This document shows positions 29,264-39,144 of a DNA stretch of 64,000 nt, piece by piece. The stretch comes from JAVJST01 sp965229715 (GTDB taxonomy: Bacteria; Pseudomonadota; Alphaproteobacteria; Rhodospirillales; Casp-alpha2), in NCBI GenBank assembly GCA_965229715.1, contig CBDDJL010000004.1, forward strand, positions 372,001-436,000, given 5' to 3'. Each line of letters opens with the position of its first letter. The first letter of the stretch is position 1. The position numbers and the translations under genes are program-made. The notes under the pieces were generated by a model. That model made no database searches and was not told the origin of the DNA. It saw only the letters and a list, made by a program, of their open reading frames with translations.

Positions 29264-29312
29264 GATTTTAACTCCTTTGAGCTGTTGGATGTCTGGTTCG
29301 AAAGGCCGGCTT

Positions 29313-29945
29313 TCAAGCGGCCTTCCTGTTGTCGGAAACGTGGCTGGCGACGAGGGCGTCGATCCGGTTCCTGGCGGCATCGATACCGTCATCGCCCATG
29401 GCGGTTTTCGGTGCCTGAACGATCTCGACATCGTCGAGGCCGACAAACCGGAACAGCGTATTGAGGTGCGGCACCTGATGATTGAGGGATTCGGCGGGCG
29501 ATCCCTCTGTGTAGTCGCCGCCCGACGTGGCAACGGCCACGACCCTGCGGCCGCCGAGCAGCCCCTCTGGGCCGTTCTCGGTGTAACGGAACGTCACACC
29601 GGCGCGGGCGATATGATCGAACCACGCCTTGAGGCCGGAACTGATACCGAAATTCTGCATCGGCGAACCGACGACGATCACGTCGGCGGCTTTGATCTCG
29701 GCAATCAACGCATCGGAAAAGGCGACAAGGTCTTTCTGCTCTTCGGTGCGGTCTTCCGCAGACGTGAAAAACGCACCGATTGTAGCGCCATCGAGATGCG
29801 GCGGCGGCGTGGTGCCGACATCGCGATAAACAACGGTGACGTCGCTCTCGCGCGCTTCGAGGCCTGTGACATAGCGCTTGGCTAATTTCAGGCTGTCGCT
29901 GCTTTCGCCGCTCGGGCTCGAATTGATGACAAGAATGTTGGTCAT
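29313..29945 (-). CDS. azoR: FMN-dependent NADH:quinone/azo reductase
   Basis: This 210-residue flavodoxin-like enzyme reduces quinones by two electrons and also azo compounds. MTNILVINSSPSGESSDSLKL holds the FMN phosphate loop; GSPMQNFGISSGLKAWFDH and ATSGGDYTEGSP are conserved FMN-contacting segments. The ATG at 29945 is at the normal family N-terminus. It is the first gene of the operon azoR - doxX - glutathionyl-hydroquinone reductase - pirin (- alkA) and is divergent from a LysR gene. Confidence 0.94.
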   Translation of the reverse strand: MTNILVINSSPSGESSDSLKLAKRYVTGLEARESDVTVVYRDVGTTPPPHLDGATIGAFFTSAEDRTEEQKDLVAFSDALIAEIKAADVIVVGSPMQNFGISSGLKAWFDHIARAGVTFRYTENGPEGLLGGRRVVAVATSGGDYTEGSPAESLNHQVPHLNTLFRFVGLDDVEIVQAPKTAMGDDGIDAARNRIDALVASHVSDNRKAA

Positions 29946-30027
29946 GGTCTTGATCCTTTTCGGTTTCGCTGCGGCCCATGCCGCTTTCGATGACCGGAGG
30001 ATAGTTGGGAGCCTATGTGACGACAAT

Positions 30028-30068
30028 ATAGCTATCCGGAACTTTACTGTTTCCATATTGGATACTAT
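30028..30068. promoter_or_regulatory. Inverted repeat, likely LysR-type binding site of the azoR divergon
   Basis: ATAGCTATCC (30028-30037) and GGATACTAT (30060-30068) form an inverted repeat, with one extra base in the left arm, within an AT-rich stretch between azoR and the LysR gene. The right arm ends 8 bp before the LysR start. Position fits an autoregulatory LysR site. Confidence 0.5.
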
Positions 30069-30076
30069 TGTTACGC

Positions 30077-30985
30077 ATGCGATCACTGGATGAAATCGAG
30101 GCCTTCACCGCCGTTGTCGAACGAGGCGGGTTTACGCAGGCGGCGGAAACGCTCGGCGTGACGAAATCCGCCGTCAGCAAACAGGTCGCGCGCCTCGAAG
30201 ACCGGCTCGGCGCCCGGCTGCTCAACCGAACGACCCGCCGGATCAGCGCGACCGAGGTCGGCCGTGCGTTCTACGACCGGTGCAGCCGTATCGTTGCCGA
30301 TCTCGACGATGCCGAGCGCGCCGTGCGTGACCTTCAGGCCGAGCCCCGCGGCTTACTCCGGGTCAATGCGCCGATGTCGTTCGGCGTGCTGCATCTTGCC
30401 GACGCCGTCGCCGCCTTCATGGCCCTGCACCCGGAACTGACCATCGAGCTCGACCTCAGCGACCGCCTCGTCGATATCGTCGACGAAGGCTATGACGTGG
30501 TCATCCGGATCACCCGCCTGCCGGATTCGACCCTGATCGCGCGAAAGCTCGCCCGCTTCGACCGGGTCATCTGCGCCAGTCCCGATTACTGGGAGCGCCA
30601 CGGCCGGCCGACCTATCCGGAAGAACTGATCCACCACAACTGCCTGATGTACTCCTATCTGTCGACCGGCGACGAATGGGCGTTCGACGGCCCGGACGGC
30701 CATCACGCGGTCAAGGTTTCGGGCGCGTTATCCGCCAACAACGGCGAAGCCTTGATGGCCGCCGCTATCGCCGGTCTCGGCGTTCTGAACACGCCGTTGT
30801 TCATTGTCTCGCAAGCGCTGCGCGACGGTCTTCTTGAAGCCGTGCTTGAGGAATTCAACGATACCGGCGCGGCAATCTACGCGGTTTACCCGCACAATCG
30901 CCACCTTTCGGCCAAGGTCAGGCTGTTCGTGGATTTTCTTGCCGGGCGCTATGGCGACACGCCGCCATGGCGGCGCGAATCCTGA
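30077..30985 (+). CDS. LysR-family regulator divergent from the azoR operon
   Basis: This 302-residue protein has an N-terminal winged HTH (MRSLDEIEAFTAVVERGGFT, then LGVTKSAVSKQVARLEDRLG) and a C-terminal effector-binding domain. FYDRCSRIVADLDDAE and GLLRVNAPMSFGVLHLADAV are typical of the subgroup that controls quinone- and electrophile-responsive genes. The ATG at 30077 is preferred over a TTG three codons earlier because it gives the usual LysR start. The divergent operon suggests it senses quinones or a related stress. Confidence 0.95.
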   Translation: MRSLDEIEAFTAVVERGGFTQAAETLGVTKSAVSKQVARLEDRLGARLLNRTTRRISATEVGRAFYDRCSRIVADLDDAERAVRDLQAEPRGLLRVNAPMSFGVLHLADAVAAFMALHPELTIELDLSDRLVDIVDEGYDVVIRITRLPDSTLIARKLARFDRVICASPDYWERHGRPTYPEELIHHNCLMYSYLSTGDEWAFDGPDGHHAVKVSGALSANNGEALMAAAIAGLGVLNTPLFIVSQALRDGLLEAVLEEFNDTGAAIYAVYPHNRHLSAKVRLFVDFLAGRYGDTPPWRRES

Positions 30986-31006
30986 CCGGGACCGACCGGA
31001 TCACAT

Positions 31007-33106
31007 CTAACCGAGCGGGCGGCTTTCGCGCCACCACGCCGCAATGAGCAACAACACGACGGCGCACCCGACCAGCCAGCCGGGCAACAACGGCCGCTCG
31101 GCAAGTCCGGTCACCACGTAGGCATTGTTGGCGCGGAATCCGATCCAGTCCCGCCCGGCCATGTCACGCCCTGGGCGCGCCCGGCGAATATTCGGGATCC
31201 CGTCCTCAAGCCACATCACCCCGCCGCCGCTCGCCATGACAAGAGGCGATAACGGCTCTGCCGTGGCCCGCAGATCGCGATACTCCAACGGGTCCACATC
31301 GCCGATGGCAAGGTAGGTCGAGAACGCGTCGTCCTCGAACCGGTAGACCCCCGGCCCGGTGACATCGGCATAGGCCGTAAAGGCGCCGTCCGGCTGTGAA
31401 TCCAGTGCAAGCTCATCGGAACGACCACCCGGATGAAGAACCGTAACGTCGTCGGCCGTGTCGGCGAGCGTATGTCGGGAGACGCGGATTCGATCCCCTT
31501 CGATCGCCGCCTCGAGACGCTCCTCTTCCAGCGCGGGCTCGCGCATCAACCAGTGCGCGGTGCGTCGAATCAGCTCGGCATGCGGGCCGCCGCCGTCGAA
31601 GTCGCGTGCCCAGAGCCAGACCTGATCGCTCGCCAAAAGACCGATCCGGCCCTCGTCGACGCGATCGAGGATCAGCAGCGGCAGGCCGTCGACGCCCTGC
31701 ATCAAAACCTCGCCGGAAGACTGTTGCACTTCGATCTGTCGCAACCAGCGCCCCCAGCCGGAAGAATCTGCCGCGGCGCGCGGATCGAGGTCTGCGGTGA
31801 CCGGATGGCGCTTGCCCGTCTCGGTCAATTGCGGGCGGAACGGCCGCTCGATGACGCCGCCGACAGGGCCCGCCGGGGCGATTTCGCCGAGCGGTGTGTC
31901 ATACAGGCTGCGTTGACCCGCGTACTCCGGTCCGACCGCCAGCATCACCGCTCCGCCCCGGGACACGTAGTCGCGAATGTTGCGGAAATAGAGCGGCGAA
32001 AGCACGTACCGCACTATGTAGCGGTCGAAAACGATCAGGTCGAACTCCTGCAGCTTGAGCTCGAACAGCTCGAACGTCGGGAACGAGATCAATGCCAGTT
32101 CGCGGATCGGCGTGAAGTCGCTCTTGTCCGGCGGGCGCAGAATGGTGAAGTGAACCAGATCGACCGCCGGGTCGGATTTCAGCAGATTTCGCCAGGTCCG
32201 CTCACCGGCGTGCGGCTGACCGGACACGAGAAGCACGCGCAAGCGGTCGCGAACGCCGTTGACGGCAGCGACGGTAACGTTGTTGACCGTCGAGAGTTCG
32301 CCATCGGCCGTCTCGGCGACAAGCTCGACGATCGACGAGCCGGCGCGATCGAGTTCAATTTTAAATGTGCCCGGCTGGCCGACGGTGACGTCGATTTCGT
32401 CGCGGACGTGACCGTCGACCCGCAATTGCACGGGAATAGTTTCACGGCTCGACGGCTCGCCGCCCGTTTCAAAGACCTGGAAGGCCAACTCAAACGGCTT
32501 GCCGACGATGGCGTAAGCCGGCACCCGATCGATGACGACGCGACGGTCGAAACTGTCGCGCACACCGTTGACGAGAACGTGCATCGGCCCCTCGGGCATC
32601 GCACCGGACGCGACGGTCGCGGCGTCATGGACCTGGCCATCGGTGATGACAACGGCGCCGGCATAACGCGACGGCGGAATATCCGCGGCTTCGCGGATCA
32701 GCGGCTCGATCAGGCGGGTGCCATCGTCGGCTTTCTCGTCCGCCGCGCTGAAGTCGCCGGCCTCAACGACCCTGAGCTCGATGGTCGGGTCGCCAGTCAG
32801 GCTCTGCTCGATGCGTTGCAGCGCCTCTTCACCCAGGGCTTCGCGATCGCCGACAGCCTGACTCGGCGAACGGTCGACGACGACGACGCCAATATCGGTT
32901 TGCGGTTGGCGTTGTTCGACGACGTGGCGTGGATTGACCAGCGCGAGCAGCGCGACGGCAAGGGCGATCCCCCGCAACAACGAACCGCTCACACCCCGGA
33001 TCAGTCCGTAGAGCGTCACGCCGGCCACGATGACCGCGGCAAGCACGATCAGCAGTAGCGGCGCCACAGGCGAAAACGTCACATCCCATGCGCTGCCGCC
33101 GGTCAT
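31007..33106 (-). CDS. Membrane protein of the MoxR/DUF4159 cluster (VWA/GATase-like)
   Basis: This 699-residue protein starts with two membrane helices (PLLLIVLAAVIVAGVTLYGL; GIALAVALLALVNP) and ends with one (WLVGCAVVLLLIAAWW). Between them lies a large periplasmic part. DIGVVVVDRSPSQA and GAVVITDGQVHDA recall a von Willebrand-type fold. LRVLLVSGQPHAGERTWRNL and SRGGAVMLAVGPEYAG recall class I glutamine-amidotransferase-like domains without a clear catalytic Cys. It overlaps the preceding gene by 4 bp. Such proteins accompany MoxR ATPases in alphaproteobacteria; function is unknown. Confidence 0.8.
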   Translation of the reverse strand: MTGGSAWDVTFSPVAPLLLIVLAAVIVAGVTLYGLIRGVSGSLLRGIALAVALLALVNPRHVVEQRQPQTDIGVVVVDRSPSQAVGDREALGEEALQRIEQSLTGDPTIELRVVEAGDFSAADEKADDGTRLIEPLIREAADIPPSRYAGAVVITDGQVHDAATVASGAMPEGPMHVLVNGVRDSFDRRVVIDRVPAYAIVGKPFELAFQVFETGGEPSSRETIPVQLRVDGHVRDEIDVTVGQPGTFKIELDRAGSSIVELVAETADGELSTVNNVTVAAVNGVRDRLRVLLVSGQPHAGERTWRNLLKSDPAVDLVHFTILRPPDKSDFTPIRELALISFPTFELFELKLQEFDLIVFDRYIVRYVLSPLYFRNIRDYVSRGGAVMLAVGPEYAGQRSLYDTPLGEIAPAGPVGGVIERPFRPQLTETGKRHPVTADLDPRAAADSSGWGRWLRQIEVQQSSGEVLMQGVDGLPLLILDRVDEGRIGLLASDQVWLWARDFDGGGPHAELIRRTAHWLMREPALEEERLEAAIEGDRIRVSRHTLADTADDVTVLHPGGRSDELALDSQPDGAFTAYADVTGPGVYRFEDDAFSTYLAIGDVDPLEYRDLRATAEPLSPLVMASGGGVMWLEDGIPNIRRARPGRDMAGRDWIGFRANNAYVVTGLAERPLLPGWLVGCAVVLLLIAAWWRESRPLG

Positions 33107-35853
33107 TGCCCGAGCCTCTGCATGATCGACGGGATATGCACCTGATCGGCCTTATAATTGCCGGTCAGGGCGTACATCATCAGGTTGACGCCGAAACGGA
33201 ATGCGAGTTCGCGCTGGCGCTCGCCACCCGGCACAAGGGGGAAGAGCGGCTCCTGAAACTCATCCATGGCCCAGGCCGCCGCCCAGTCATTGCTGCCGGC
33301 AATGATCGGCGCGACGCCATCGTTAACCCGGTCGTCCGATGGCGCGATCCAGACCGGGCGGCCCGCCCAGCGACCGGGGAAATCGGCCAGCAGATAGAAC
33401 GAACGGGACAGCACGTGATCGAACGGAACCGGTTGCAGGCGCGGCACGTCCAGCACCTGCGCAATCTGTCCAACCTTTTGGGCGACAACGCCGTCCGTCG
33501 ACTTGGCGTCGAACAGGATCATGCCGCCATTGGCCAGATACGTGTTGACGCGGGCAGCGGCAACCGCAGAGGGAATCTGCGTGTCGGCCGTAACCGGCCA
33601 ATAGATCAACGGATAGAATGCGAGTTCGTCGCGGGCCGGATCGACCGGACTCGGCGACGCCAATTCGAGCGCCGTGCGCTGTCCGATGACGCGGCCGAGG
33701 CCATGCAGTCCGATTTCGGTCACCCGGTCGGTATCCAGATTGCCTGTCTCGATGTAGGCGATACGCGTTCTTGCCGCCGCCTCGATGGCCTTGGCCATGA
33801 TATCCGTGTCGCTGTCGGCCTGTACGCCCGTCGGGACCAAGACCGTCCACAAAAGGGCGCCCGTCGCCGCACGCCATGCCAGATGACCGCGCAGCCGCAG
33901 CGAAACCAGCATATCGGCCAGCAGCAACAGGATCGCCGCGCCGATCAACCATGGCATCAGCGGATACTCCTGATTGCCGGCGTAGGCGGAAAGCTCGACA
34001 CCTTCCGGCAGAGGCCCGAGGGCCTCAAGGCTGGCGAGATTGTTCGATAGATTCAGCGCACGACGGTCCTGATCGTCGCCATAATAGCCGGGCGGATGAC
34101 GCGGCGATACGACGGTTTGGGCGAGCGCTTCCGCGGCAATCGAAACGGCCTGGCGGGGCGGCGGCCCAAGGTCGCCAAAACCGTCGAGAATGGTAGCCGG
34201 CGATAGCACAACACTGCCGGCGTTCGCCGTCGCATGGCGCGAAAGATCGGCAATCCTCGCCAGCATCTCGACGAACAACCCGGAAAACGGCAGGGTCGAC
34301 CACTCGGCATTGGCCGTCACATGAACGAGCGCCAGCCATCCTGCACCGGCCGGCTTGCCGGTCACCAACGGCGTACCGTCGGAAAGCCGCGCCCAGGTTT
34401 TGGTCTCGATGTCGATATCGGGTTCGGCCAGCACTTGGCGCGTGACCCGGACATCACCCGGAACGTCCAGACCGGCGAACGGTCCCTGACTCCCGAACCC
34501 TGCCAGTGCCGCCGGCCGGCGCCACGACATGGCCCCGCCGATGGCCCGCCCACCGGCCCGCAGACGAACCGGCAGCAAGTCGCTCCAGCCAGCCGCCGCC
34601 GCATTGACGTCGCCGGCAACAGCTTCGGCAAACCGCGGCCCTGCGAAAACCAGCAGCACACCGCCATTCGCGACCCAGTTTTTCAGGCGGTCCGACTCGT
34701 CTTCGCTAATGGTGCCCGGATCGTTGAACACCAGCACCGGCAGTTCGGCGTCGAGCAGCTCATCCAGGCTATCCGTGCGGATGTCGTTACCGACGCCGAG
34801 CGCCTTGGCAACATAGTGCAGACCGCTTAGCAGGGGTTGATCCTCGCTGATTGTCCCGGCCTCGACGATACCGACGACCTTGCGACGCCAGCGCTCATCG
34901 AGCAGAAGCACCGAGCCCGCCGTATCGAGACCTTCGATCTCGATCCGGCCGACCCGGTTGCGAAGCTGCAACGGAAGATCGAACGTCACCGTGACGCGCG
35001 TTTCGCCCGCTGAAAAAACCGCCGGCGCCCGGCCCACGGCACGGCCTTCGACATCATACGCAACCAGCGTCGAAGAATGGGGCAGGTCCGAGGCCGGCCG
35101 GACGGCATCGACTTTGAGGTCTGCACTGTTACTCTCGACGGCCTGCAGCATCACCGCCGTCGATGCACCGGCCGGGCGAACAAGCGTCACAGGCCCGAAC
35201 CGCATCAGCCGATCGGTGATCTCAGCGGCGCCCGGCCCGCCTTGGTTATCGGCGTTCTGCAGACCGTCGCTGAGCCAGAAGATGCGCGCCGCCTTGTCGA
35301 TACCGGCACTGCCGTCGATCAGTCCGGCAAGCGCCTTGGTCGGTTCCGACGGCCACGGTTTGGGTTGCAGGGCCTCGATTCGGTCCCGCGCGGACGCTGC
35401 ACTCAAAATACCGATCGGTTCGCCGTCCTGACCCGATGAACTTCGCGCGGTGGTGATCAGTACGACGCCACGGTCTTCGCGCTCGGCACGCACGATGAGC
35501 GCCCCGGCGGTTTCCTGTCGCGCCGCCCAATTGCCCGCTGCGGCCCAACCGTCATCGACCACGATCACCACGGGTCCGGTTGCATCGAGCGGCGCCTGCG
35601 GCCGGTAAACGGGCTCCGACGCCGCAAGTACGAGGGCGCCGACCATCGCCAGCCTGAGCAGCAAAATCCACCACACGGCAGACCGTGACGACGGCTGGTC
35701 CTGTTCTGCGTTGCTCAGAAAACGAACGGCCGGGAACAGAATTCGACGCGGCGATGGCGGCAGAAATCGCACCAGCCACCAGACCAACGGAAGCACGAAG
35801 AACCCCGCCAAAGCCCACGGCATAAAGAAACTGAACGGACCAAGACTCAGCAT
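33103..35853 (-). CDS. BatA-like N-terminal membrane domain plus DUF4159 protein
   Basis: The protein has 916 residues. The first ~90 contain two membrane helices typical of the aerotolerance (BatA) N-terminal domain (MPWALAGFFVLPLVWWLVRF). A long periplasmic part follows, then a helix (LIGAAILLLLADMLVSLRL). The last ~215 residues match DUF4159 (LAFYPLIYWPVTADTQIP; ANGGMILFDAKSTDG; FDHVLSRSFYLL). The ATG at 35853 lies 5 bp after the DUF58 stop; the longer frame is a shadow. It is the third gene of the moxR operon. Confidence 0.85.
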   Translation of the reverse strand: MLSLGPFSFFMPWALAGFFVLPLVWWLVRFLPPSPRRILFPAVRFLSNAEQDQPSSRSAVWWILLLRLAMVGALVLAASEPVYRPQAPLDATGPVVIVVDDGWAAAGNWAARQETAGALIVRAEREDRGVVLITTARSSSGQDGEPIGILSAASARDRIEALQPKPWPSEPTKALAGLIDGSAGIDKAARIFWLSDGLQNADNQGGPGAAEITDRLMRFGPVTLVRPAGASTAVMLQAVESNSADLKVDAVRPASDLPHSSTLVAYDVEGRAVGRAPAVFSAGETRVTVTFDLPLQLRNRVGRIEIEGLDTAGSVLLLDERWRRKVVGIVEAGTISEDQPLLSGLHYVAKALGVGNDIRTDSLDELLDAELPVLVFNDPGTISEDESDRLKNWVANGGVLLVFAGPRFAEAVAGDVNAAAAGWSDLLPVRLRAGGRAIGGAMSWRRPAALAGFGSQGPFAGLDVPGDVRVTRQVLAEPDIDIETKTWARLSDGTPLVTGKPAGAGWLALVHVTANAEWSTLPFSGLFVEMLARIADLSRHATANAGSVVLSPATILDGFGDLGPPPRQAVSIAAEALAQTVVSPRHPPGYYGDDQDRRALNLSNNLASLEALGPLPEGVELSAYAGNQEYPLMPWLIGAAILLLLADMLVSLRLRGHLAWRAATGALLWTVLVPTGVQADSDTDIMAKAIEAAARTRIAYIETGNLDTDRVTEIGLHGLGRVIGQRTALELASPSPVDPARDELAFYPLIYWPVTADTQIPSAVAAARVNTYLANGGMILFDAKSTDGVVAQKVGQIAQVLDVPRLQPVPFDHVLSRSFYLLADFPGRWAGRPVWIAPSDDRVNDGVAPIIAGSNDWAAAWAMDEFQEPLFPLVPGGERQRELAFRFGVNLMMYALTGNYKADQVHIPSIMQRLGQ

Positions 35854-35858
35854 GTCGG

Positions 35859-36782
35859 TCAGGTCTCCAGGACGTCGGCGATGGCGAGGTAAAGCGACAG
35901 CAATGCTTCTTCGGCAGGCCGGTCGGTGTGATGTGTGGCAATGGTCCAGCCAACGTTTCGGACGACATCCTCGAGCGCAAAACCGTGCCGCCGCCACGCC
36001 TGCTGATACGCCGGCCGGCTGGACGAGACCCAATCGACCAGCATGTTGCTTCCGGTCTCGGGGTCGCCGAACATGACACGACCGTCATAGGGCAGCGCCT
36101 CTTCCGCCGGATCGACGATGCGCAGCAGATGCCCGCGAACGCGCTGCGCGGACAGTGCCCGCAAGAGCCGGTGCGTGTCCTCAACGGGTTGCAGAAAATC
36201 ACCGATCAGGACGACCCGGCCGTGCCGCGGCAGCTGGCGGGCACGGTTGACGAGGGCGGCATAGGCACCGACATCGTCGCCGCTGCTGGTCAGTGCCGCC
36301 GCCATCGCCAGCAACGCCGCCGGCCCCCCCGTCGGCGGCGCGCCGGTATCTGCCATGGCGACACGCTCGCCACCGCGAACCAGAAGCACCCCGAGGGCCA
36401 GCGACAACAGCGTCGCCCGGTCGACTTTTCGCGGAAGGAACCGGGTCGAGGCGAAATCCATCGACGGTGATGCGTCGCGCCACAACCAAACGGATTGCGC
36501 GGCTTCCCATTCGGTCTCGCGGACGTACACGTGGTCCGACTTTGCGGTCTGGCGCCAATCGATGCGCTGAACGGCATCGCCGAACTGATAGCGGCGGAAC
36601 TGCCAGAACGTTTCGCCCTGGCCCTTGCGCCGCCGGCCGTGGATGCCCGGCGCGACGGTTCGGGCGACCCGTTCCGCCTCGACCAGAAGCGCCGGCAGGT
36701 CGGCGCCGAGCGCCTCGGCTTGACCGTGCAGGTCGGCGGATGCGGCGCCGATCGGTGTCGAAAGTGGATCGCTCGCGGTCAC
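35859..36782 (-). CDS. DUF58 domain protein
   Basis: The protein has 307 residues from a GTG that overlaps the moxR stop (GTGA). The DUF58 core signature is clear: GRRRKGQGETFWQFRRYQFG, then DAVQRIDWRQTAKSDHVYVR. VWLWRDASPSMDF resembles a metal-binding MIDAS start (DxSxS) of a von Willebrand fold. No signal peptide is present. MoxR-DUF58 pairs act as chaperone-like systems for complexes or membrane proteins in several bacteria; the client here is unknown. Confidence 0.88.
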   Translation of the reverse strand: MTASDPLSTPIGAASADLHGQAEALGADLPALLVEAERVARTVAPGIHGRRRKGQGETFWQFRRYQFGDAVQRIDWRQTAKSDHVYVRETEWEAAQSVWLWRDASPSMDFASTRFLPRKVDRATLLSLALGVLLVRGGERVAMADTGAPPTGGPAALLAMAAALTSSGDDVGAYAALVNRARQLPRHGRVVLIGDFLQPVEDTHRLLRALSAQRVRGHLLRIVDPAEEALPYDGRVMFGDPETGSNMLVDWVSSSRPAYQQAWRRHGFALEDVVRNVGWTIATHHTDRPAEEALLSLYLAIADVLET

Positions 36783-37810
36783 GCGGCCTCGGTTAACATC
36801 AGTTCGATCATCTGGCCGAGCGTTACACCCTCTGCTCTGGCCGCAAAGTTGAGGGCCATGCGGTGACGCAGCACCGGACCGGCCAGCGCGACCACATCGT
36901 CGATACTCGGCGCCAGCCGGTTGTCGAGCACGGCACGGGCGCGTACGGCCAGCATGAACGCCTGGCTGGCGCGTGGGCCGGGGCCCCATGCGACGTGTTC
37001 GCGAACCGCGTCGATCGTCGACGTCTCCGGCCGGCCGGCACGAACCAGACGCAGGATCGCATCGACAACACCGTCGGCGACCGGCACATGCCTGATCAAA
37101 CCTTGCGCCGACAACAGTTCGTCGGCGGTCATCGCCGCCTCGGGCTCGACCTCGTGAGCGCCCGTCGTGTCGAGCAGAACCTGTCGCTCCGACGCCATGT
37201 CGGGATACCCGACATCGATCTGCATGAGGAAGCGGTCGAGTTGAGCCTCCGGCAACGGGTAGGTGCCCTCTTGCTCAAGCGGATTCTGGGTCGCCAGGAC
37301 ATGAAACGGTCGCGGCAAGTCGTGATATCGTCCGGCGATCGAAACCCGCCGCTCCTGCATCGCCTGAAGCAGCGCCGATTGTGTCCGCGGGCTGGCCCGG
37401 TTGATCTCGTCGGCCATCAGGAGCTGCGAAAACACCGGCCCAGGAATAAAGCGGAAAGACCGCCCCTTGCCCTCGATGTCCTCAAGTACTTCAGACCCGA
37501 GTATGTCCGCGGGCATCAGGTCCGGCGTACATTGGATCCGGCGTTCCTCAAGACCGAAAACGACGCTGAGCGTCTCGACCAGTTTGGTCTTGCCGAGGCC
37601 CGGGACGCCGATCAAAAGCACGTGACCGCCGGACAGCAATGTGATCAAGGTTTCGTCGACGACATCGTCGAGACCGACGATAATCCTGCCGACGGCTTTT
37701 CTGACCGCCGAGAGCGATCCGCCAAGCGCCTCGATCCGGGACACGATATCGTCGGAAATCTGCGTGTTTCGCGGCCCCGGCGCCGCTTCTACGTTACCGA
37801 TGGTTGCCAA
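36779..37810 (-). CDS. MoxR-type AAA+ ATPase
   Basis: This 343-residue ATPase has Walker A in GVPGLGKTKLVE, Walker B in LLMADEINRASP and sensor/arginine-finger regions in VLATQNPLEQEGTYPLPEAQLDRF-like sequence. Length and motifs match MoxR ATPases, which work with DUF58 and VWA proteins. It leads the leftward operon moxR - DUF58 - DUF4159 - VWA-like. It is divergent from the DUF1285 gene, with 69 bp between starts. Confidence 0.95.
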   Translation of the reverse strand: MATIGNVEAAPGPRNTQISDDIVSRIEALGGSLSAVRKAVGRIIVGLDDVVDETLITLLSGGHVLLIGVPGLGKTKLVETLSVVFGLEERRIQCTPDLMPADILGSEVLEDIEGKGRSFRFIPGPVFSQLLMADEINRASPRTQSALLQAMQERRVSIAGRYHDLPRPFHVLATQNPLEQEGTYPLPEAQLDRFLMQIDVGYPDMASERQVLLDTTGAHEVEPEAAMTADELLSAQGLIRHVPVADGVVDAILRLVRAGRPETSTIDAVREHVAWGPGPRASQAFMLAVRARAVLDNRLAPSIDDVVALAGPVLRHRMALNFAARAEGVTLGQMIELMLTEAA

Positions 37811-37879
37811 AACGTCTGCACTCCATATCTGTTTAACGTATTCTGGGGATTAATCGGCGCCACTTCAATCGGTTGGATC

Positions 37880-38500
37880 ATGATGAACGGAACGGCGGAC
37901 ACTTCGGAAGACGATCTTCCCATCGACCTCGCCGCTTCGGCGGACGGCAAGATCGATCCGACCTCGCTGGCCCCCGACATCCGGACCCTGCTGGAAAAAC
38001 CGGGCCGTATTCTCTGCGGCGACGTGGATATCCGAATCGACGCCAAGGGCGTGTGGTTCCACGAGGGTGGCAAGATCGGCCGCAAGGAACTGGTCCGACT
38101 GTTCTCCAGGGTGCTGAAGCGGGACGATCATGGCGACTACTGGATGGTCACCCCGGCGGAGGTCGCGCGTATCGTCGTCGAGGACGTGCCGTTTATGGCT
38201 GTCGAGCTGATAACGGAAGGCGCAGGCGAAGACCTGACGGTTCAATTCCGCACGAACGTCGACGACATCGTCACCCTGGACTCCGATCATCCGCTTCGTG
38301 TCGAGGTCGACCCGGAGACCGGCGAGCCGCGCCCCTACATCGTTGTCCGCGACCGTCTGGAGGCGCTGATCACGCGGGCAGCCTTCTACCAGATGGTAGA
38401 AGAAGGTGTCGAAATGGACATCGACGGCGAACGGATTCTCGGTATCTGGAGCAACGGCTGCTTTTTTCCGCTCGGCGACACCGGGGATGCAGCGGCATGA
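37880..38500 (+). CDS. DUF1285 family protein
   Basis: This 206-residue protein has the core WFHEGGKIGRKELVRLFSRVL, then RDDHGDYWMVTPAE and a C-terminal ILGIWSNGCFFPLGD, as in DUF1285 proteins conserved in alphaproteobacteria. Probably cytosolic; function is unknown. The ATG at 37880 (or 37883) fits the family start; the frame open further upstream to 36863 is antisense to moxR. Its TGA overlaps the ATG of the NUDIX gene, so both are co-translated. Confidence 0.88.
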   Translation: MMNGTADTSEDDLPIDLAASADGKIDPTSLAPDIRTLLEKPGRILCGDVDIRIDAKGVWFHEGGKIGRKELVRLFSRVLKRDDHGDYWMVTPAEVARIVVEDVPFMAVELITEGAGEDLTVQFRTNVDDIVTLDSDHPLRVEVDPETGEPRPYIVVRDRLEALITRAAFYQMVEEGVEMDIDGERILGIWSNGCFFPLGDTGDAAA

Positions 38501-39144
38501 CCAACCTATCGGCCATCGATATCGACGCTGCCGGCGTATCGGCGCATCTCGCCGACCGAAACGCCTGGCGAGATGACAAGGGGTGCCATGTGCTCAATCC
38601 CCACTTTCGCGCCAAAGCGCCGTTGAAGCCTGCTGCCGTACTGGTTCCGATCGTCGATCGCGCAGAGGGCGCCACGGTGATCCTGACGCGGCGCACCGAC
38701 GATCTGAAGGACCATCCGGGACAGATCAGTTTTCCCGGCGGGCGTGTCGAGAATCATGACCACGATGCCGTCGCGACGGCGTTGCGCGAAACCGAGGAGG
38801 AAATCGGTCTCCCGCGCAACAAGATCGACGTCATCGGGCGGCTCGATACGTATCTCACCGCCACCGGGTTTTCAGTGACACCGGTGGTCGGACGCATCGT
38901 CCCGCCCCTTGAACTGATGCCGGATCCGACCGAAGTCGCGGAAATCTTCGAGGTCCCGCTTGCCTTTTTGCTTGATCCCGCCAATCACGAACGCGAAGAA
39001 CGCTGGTTCGGCGATCTGAAATGGTTTGCCTACGCCATGCCCTATCAACAGTACCGGATTTGGGGGATTACCGCCGGCATGATCCGAAACTTCTACGAAA
39101 TTCTTCTGGGCGAACCGTCGTCAGCCGCATCGGACGCGCCATGA
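38497..39144 (+). CDS. NUDIX hydrolase, CoA pyrophosphatase type
   Basis: This 215-residue enzyme would cleave CoA or related dinucleotides. The NUDIX box reads GGRVENHDHDAVATALRETE followed by EEIGL, with the REtxEE pattern and the Gly. The preceding HPGQISFPGGR is the CoA-pyrophosphatase-type signature (UPF0035). The ATG overlaps the DUF1285 stop, and the TGA overlaps the next ATG. This gene order is common in alphaproteobacteria. Confidence 0.92.
   Translation: MTNLSAIDIDAAGVSAHLADRNAWRDDKGCHVLNPHFRAKAPLKPAAVLVPIVDRAEGATVILTRRTDDLKDHPGQISFPGGRVENHDHDAVATALRETEEEIGLPRNKIDVIGRLDTYLTATGFSVTPVVGRIVPPLELMPDPTEVAEIFEVPLAFLLDPANHEREERWFGDLKWFAYAMPYQQYRIWGITAGMIRNFYEILLGEPSSAASDAP

Noticed and set aside
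36863..37879. Open upstream extension of the DUF1285 gene
   Set aside because: It is antisense to moxR; the family starts at 37880.
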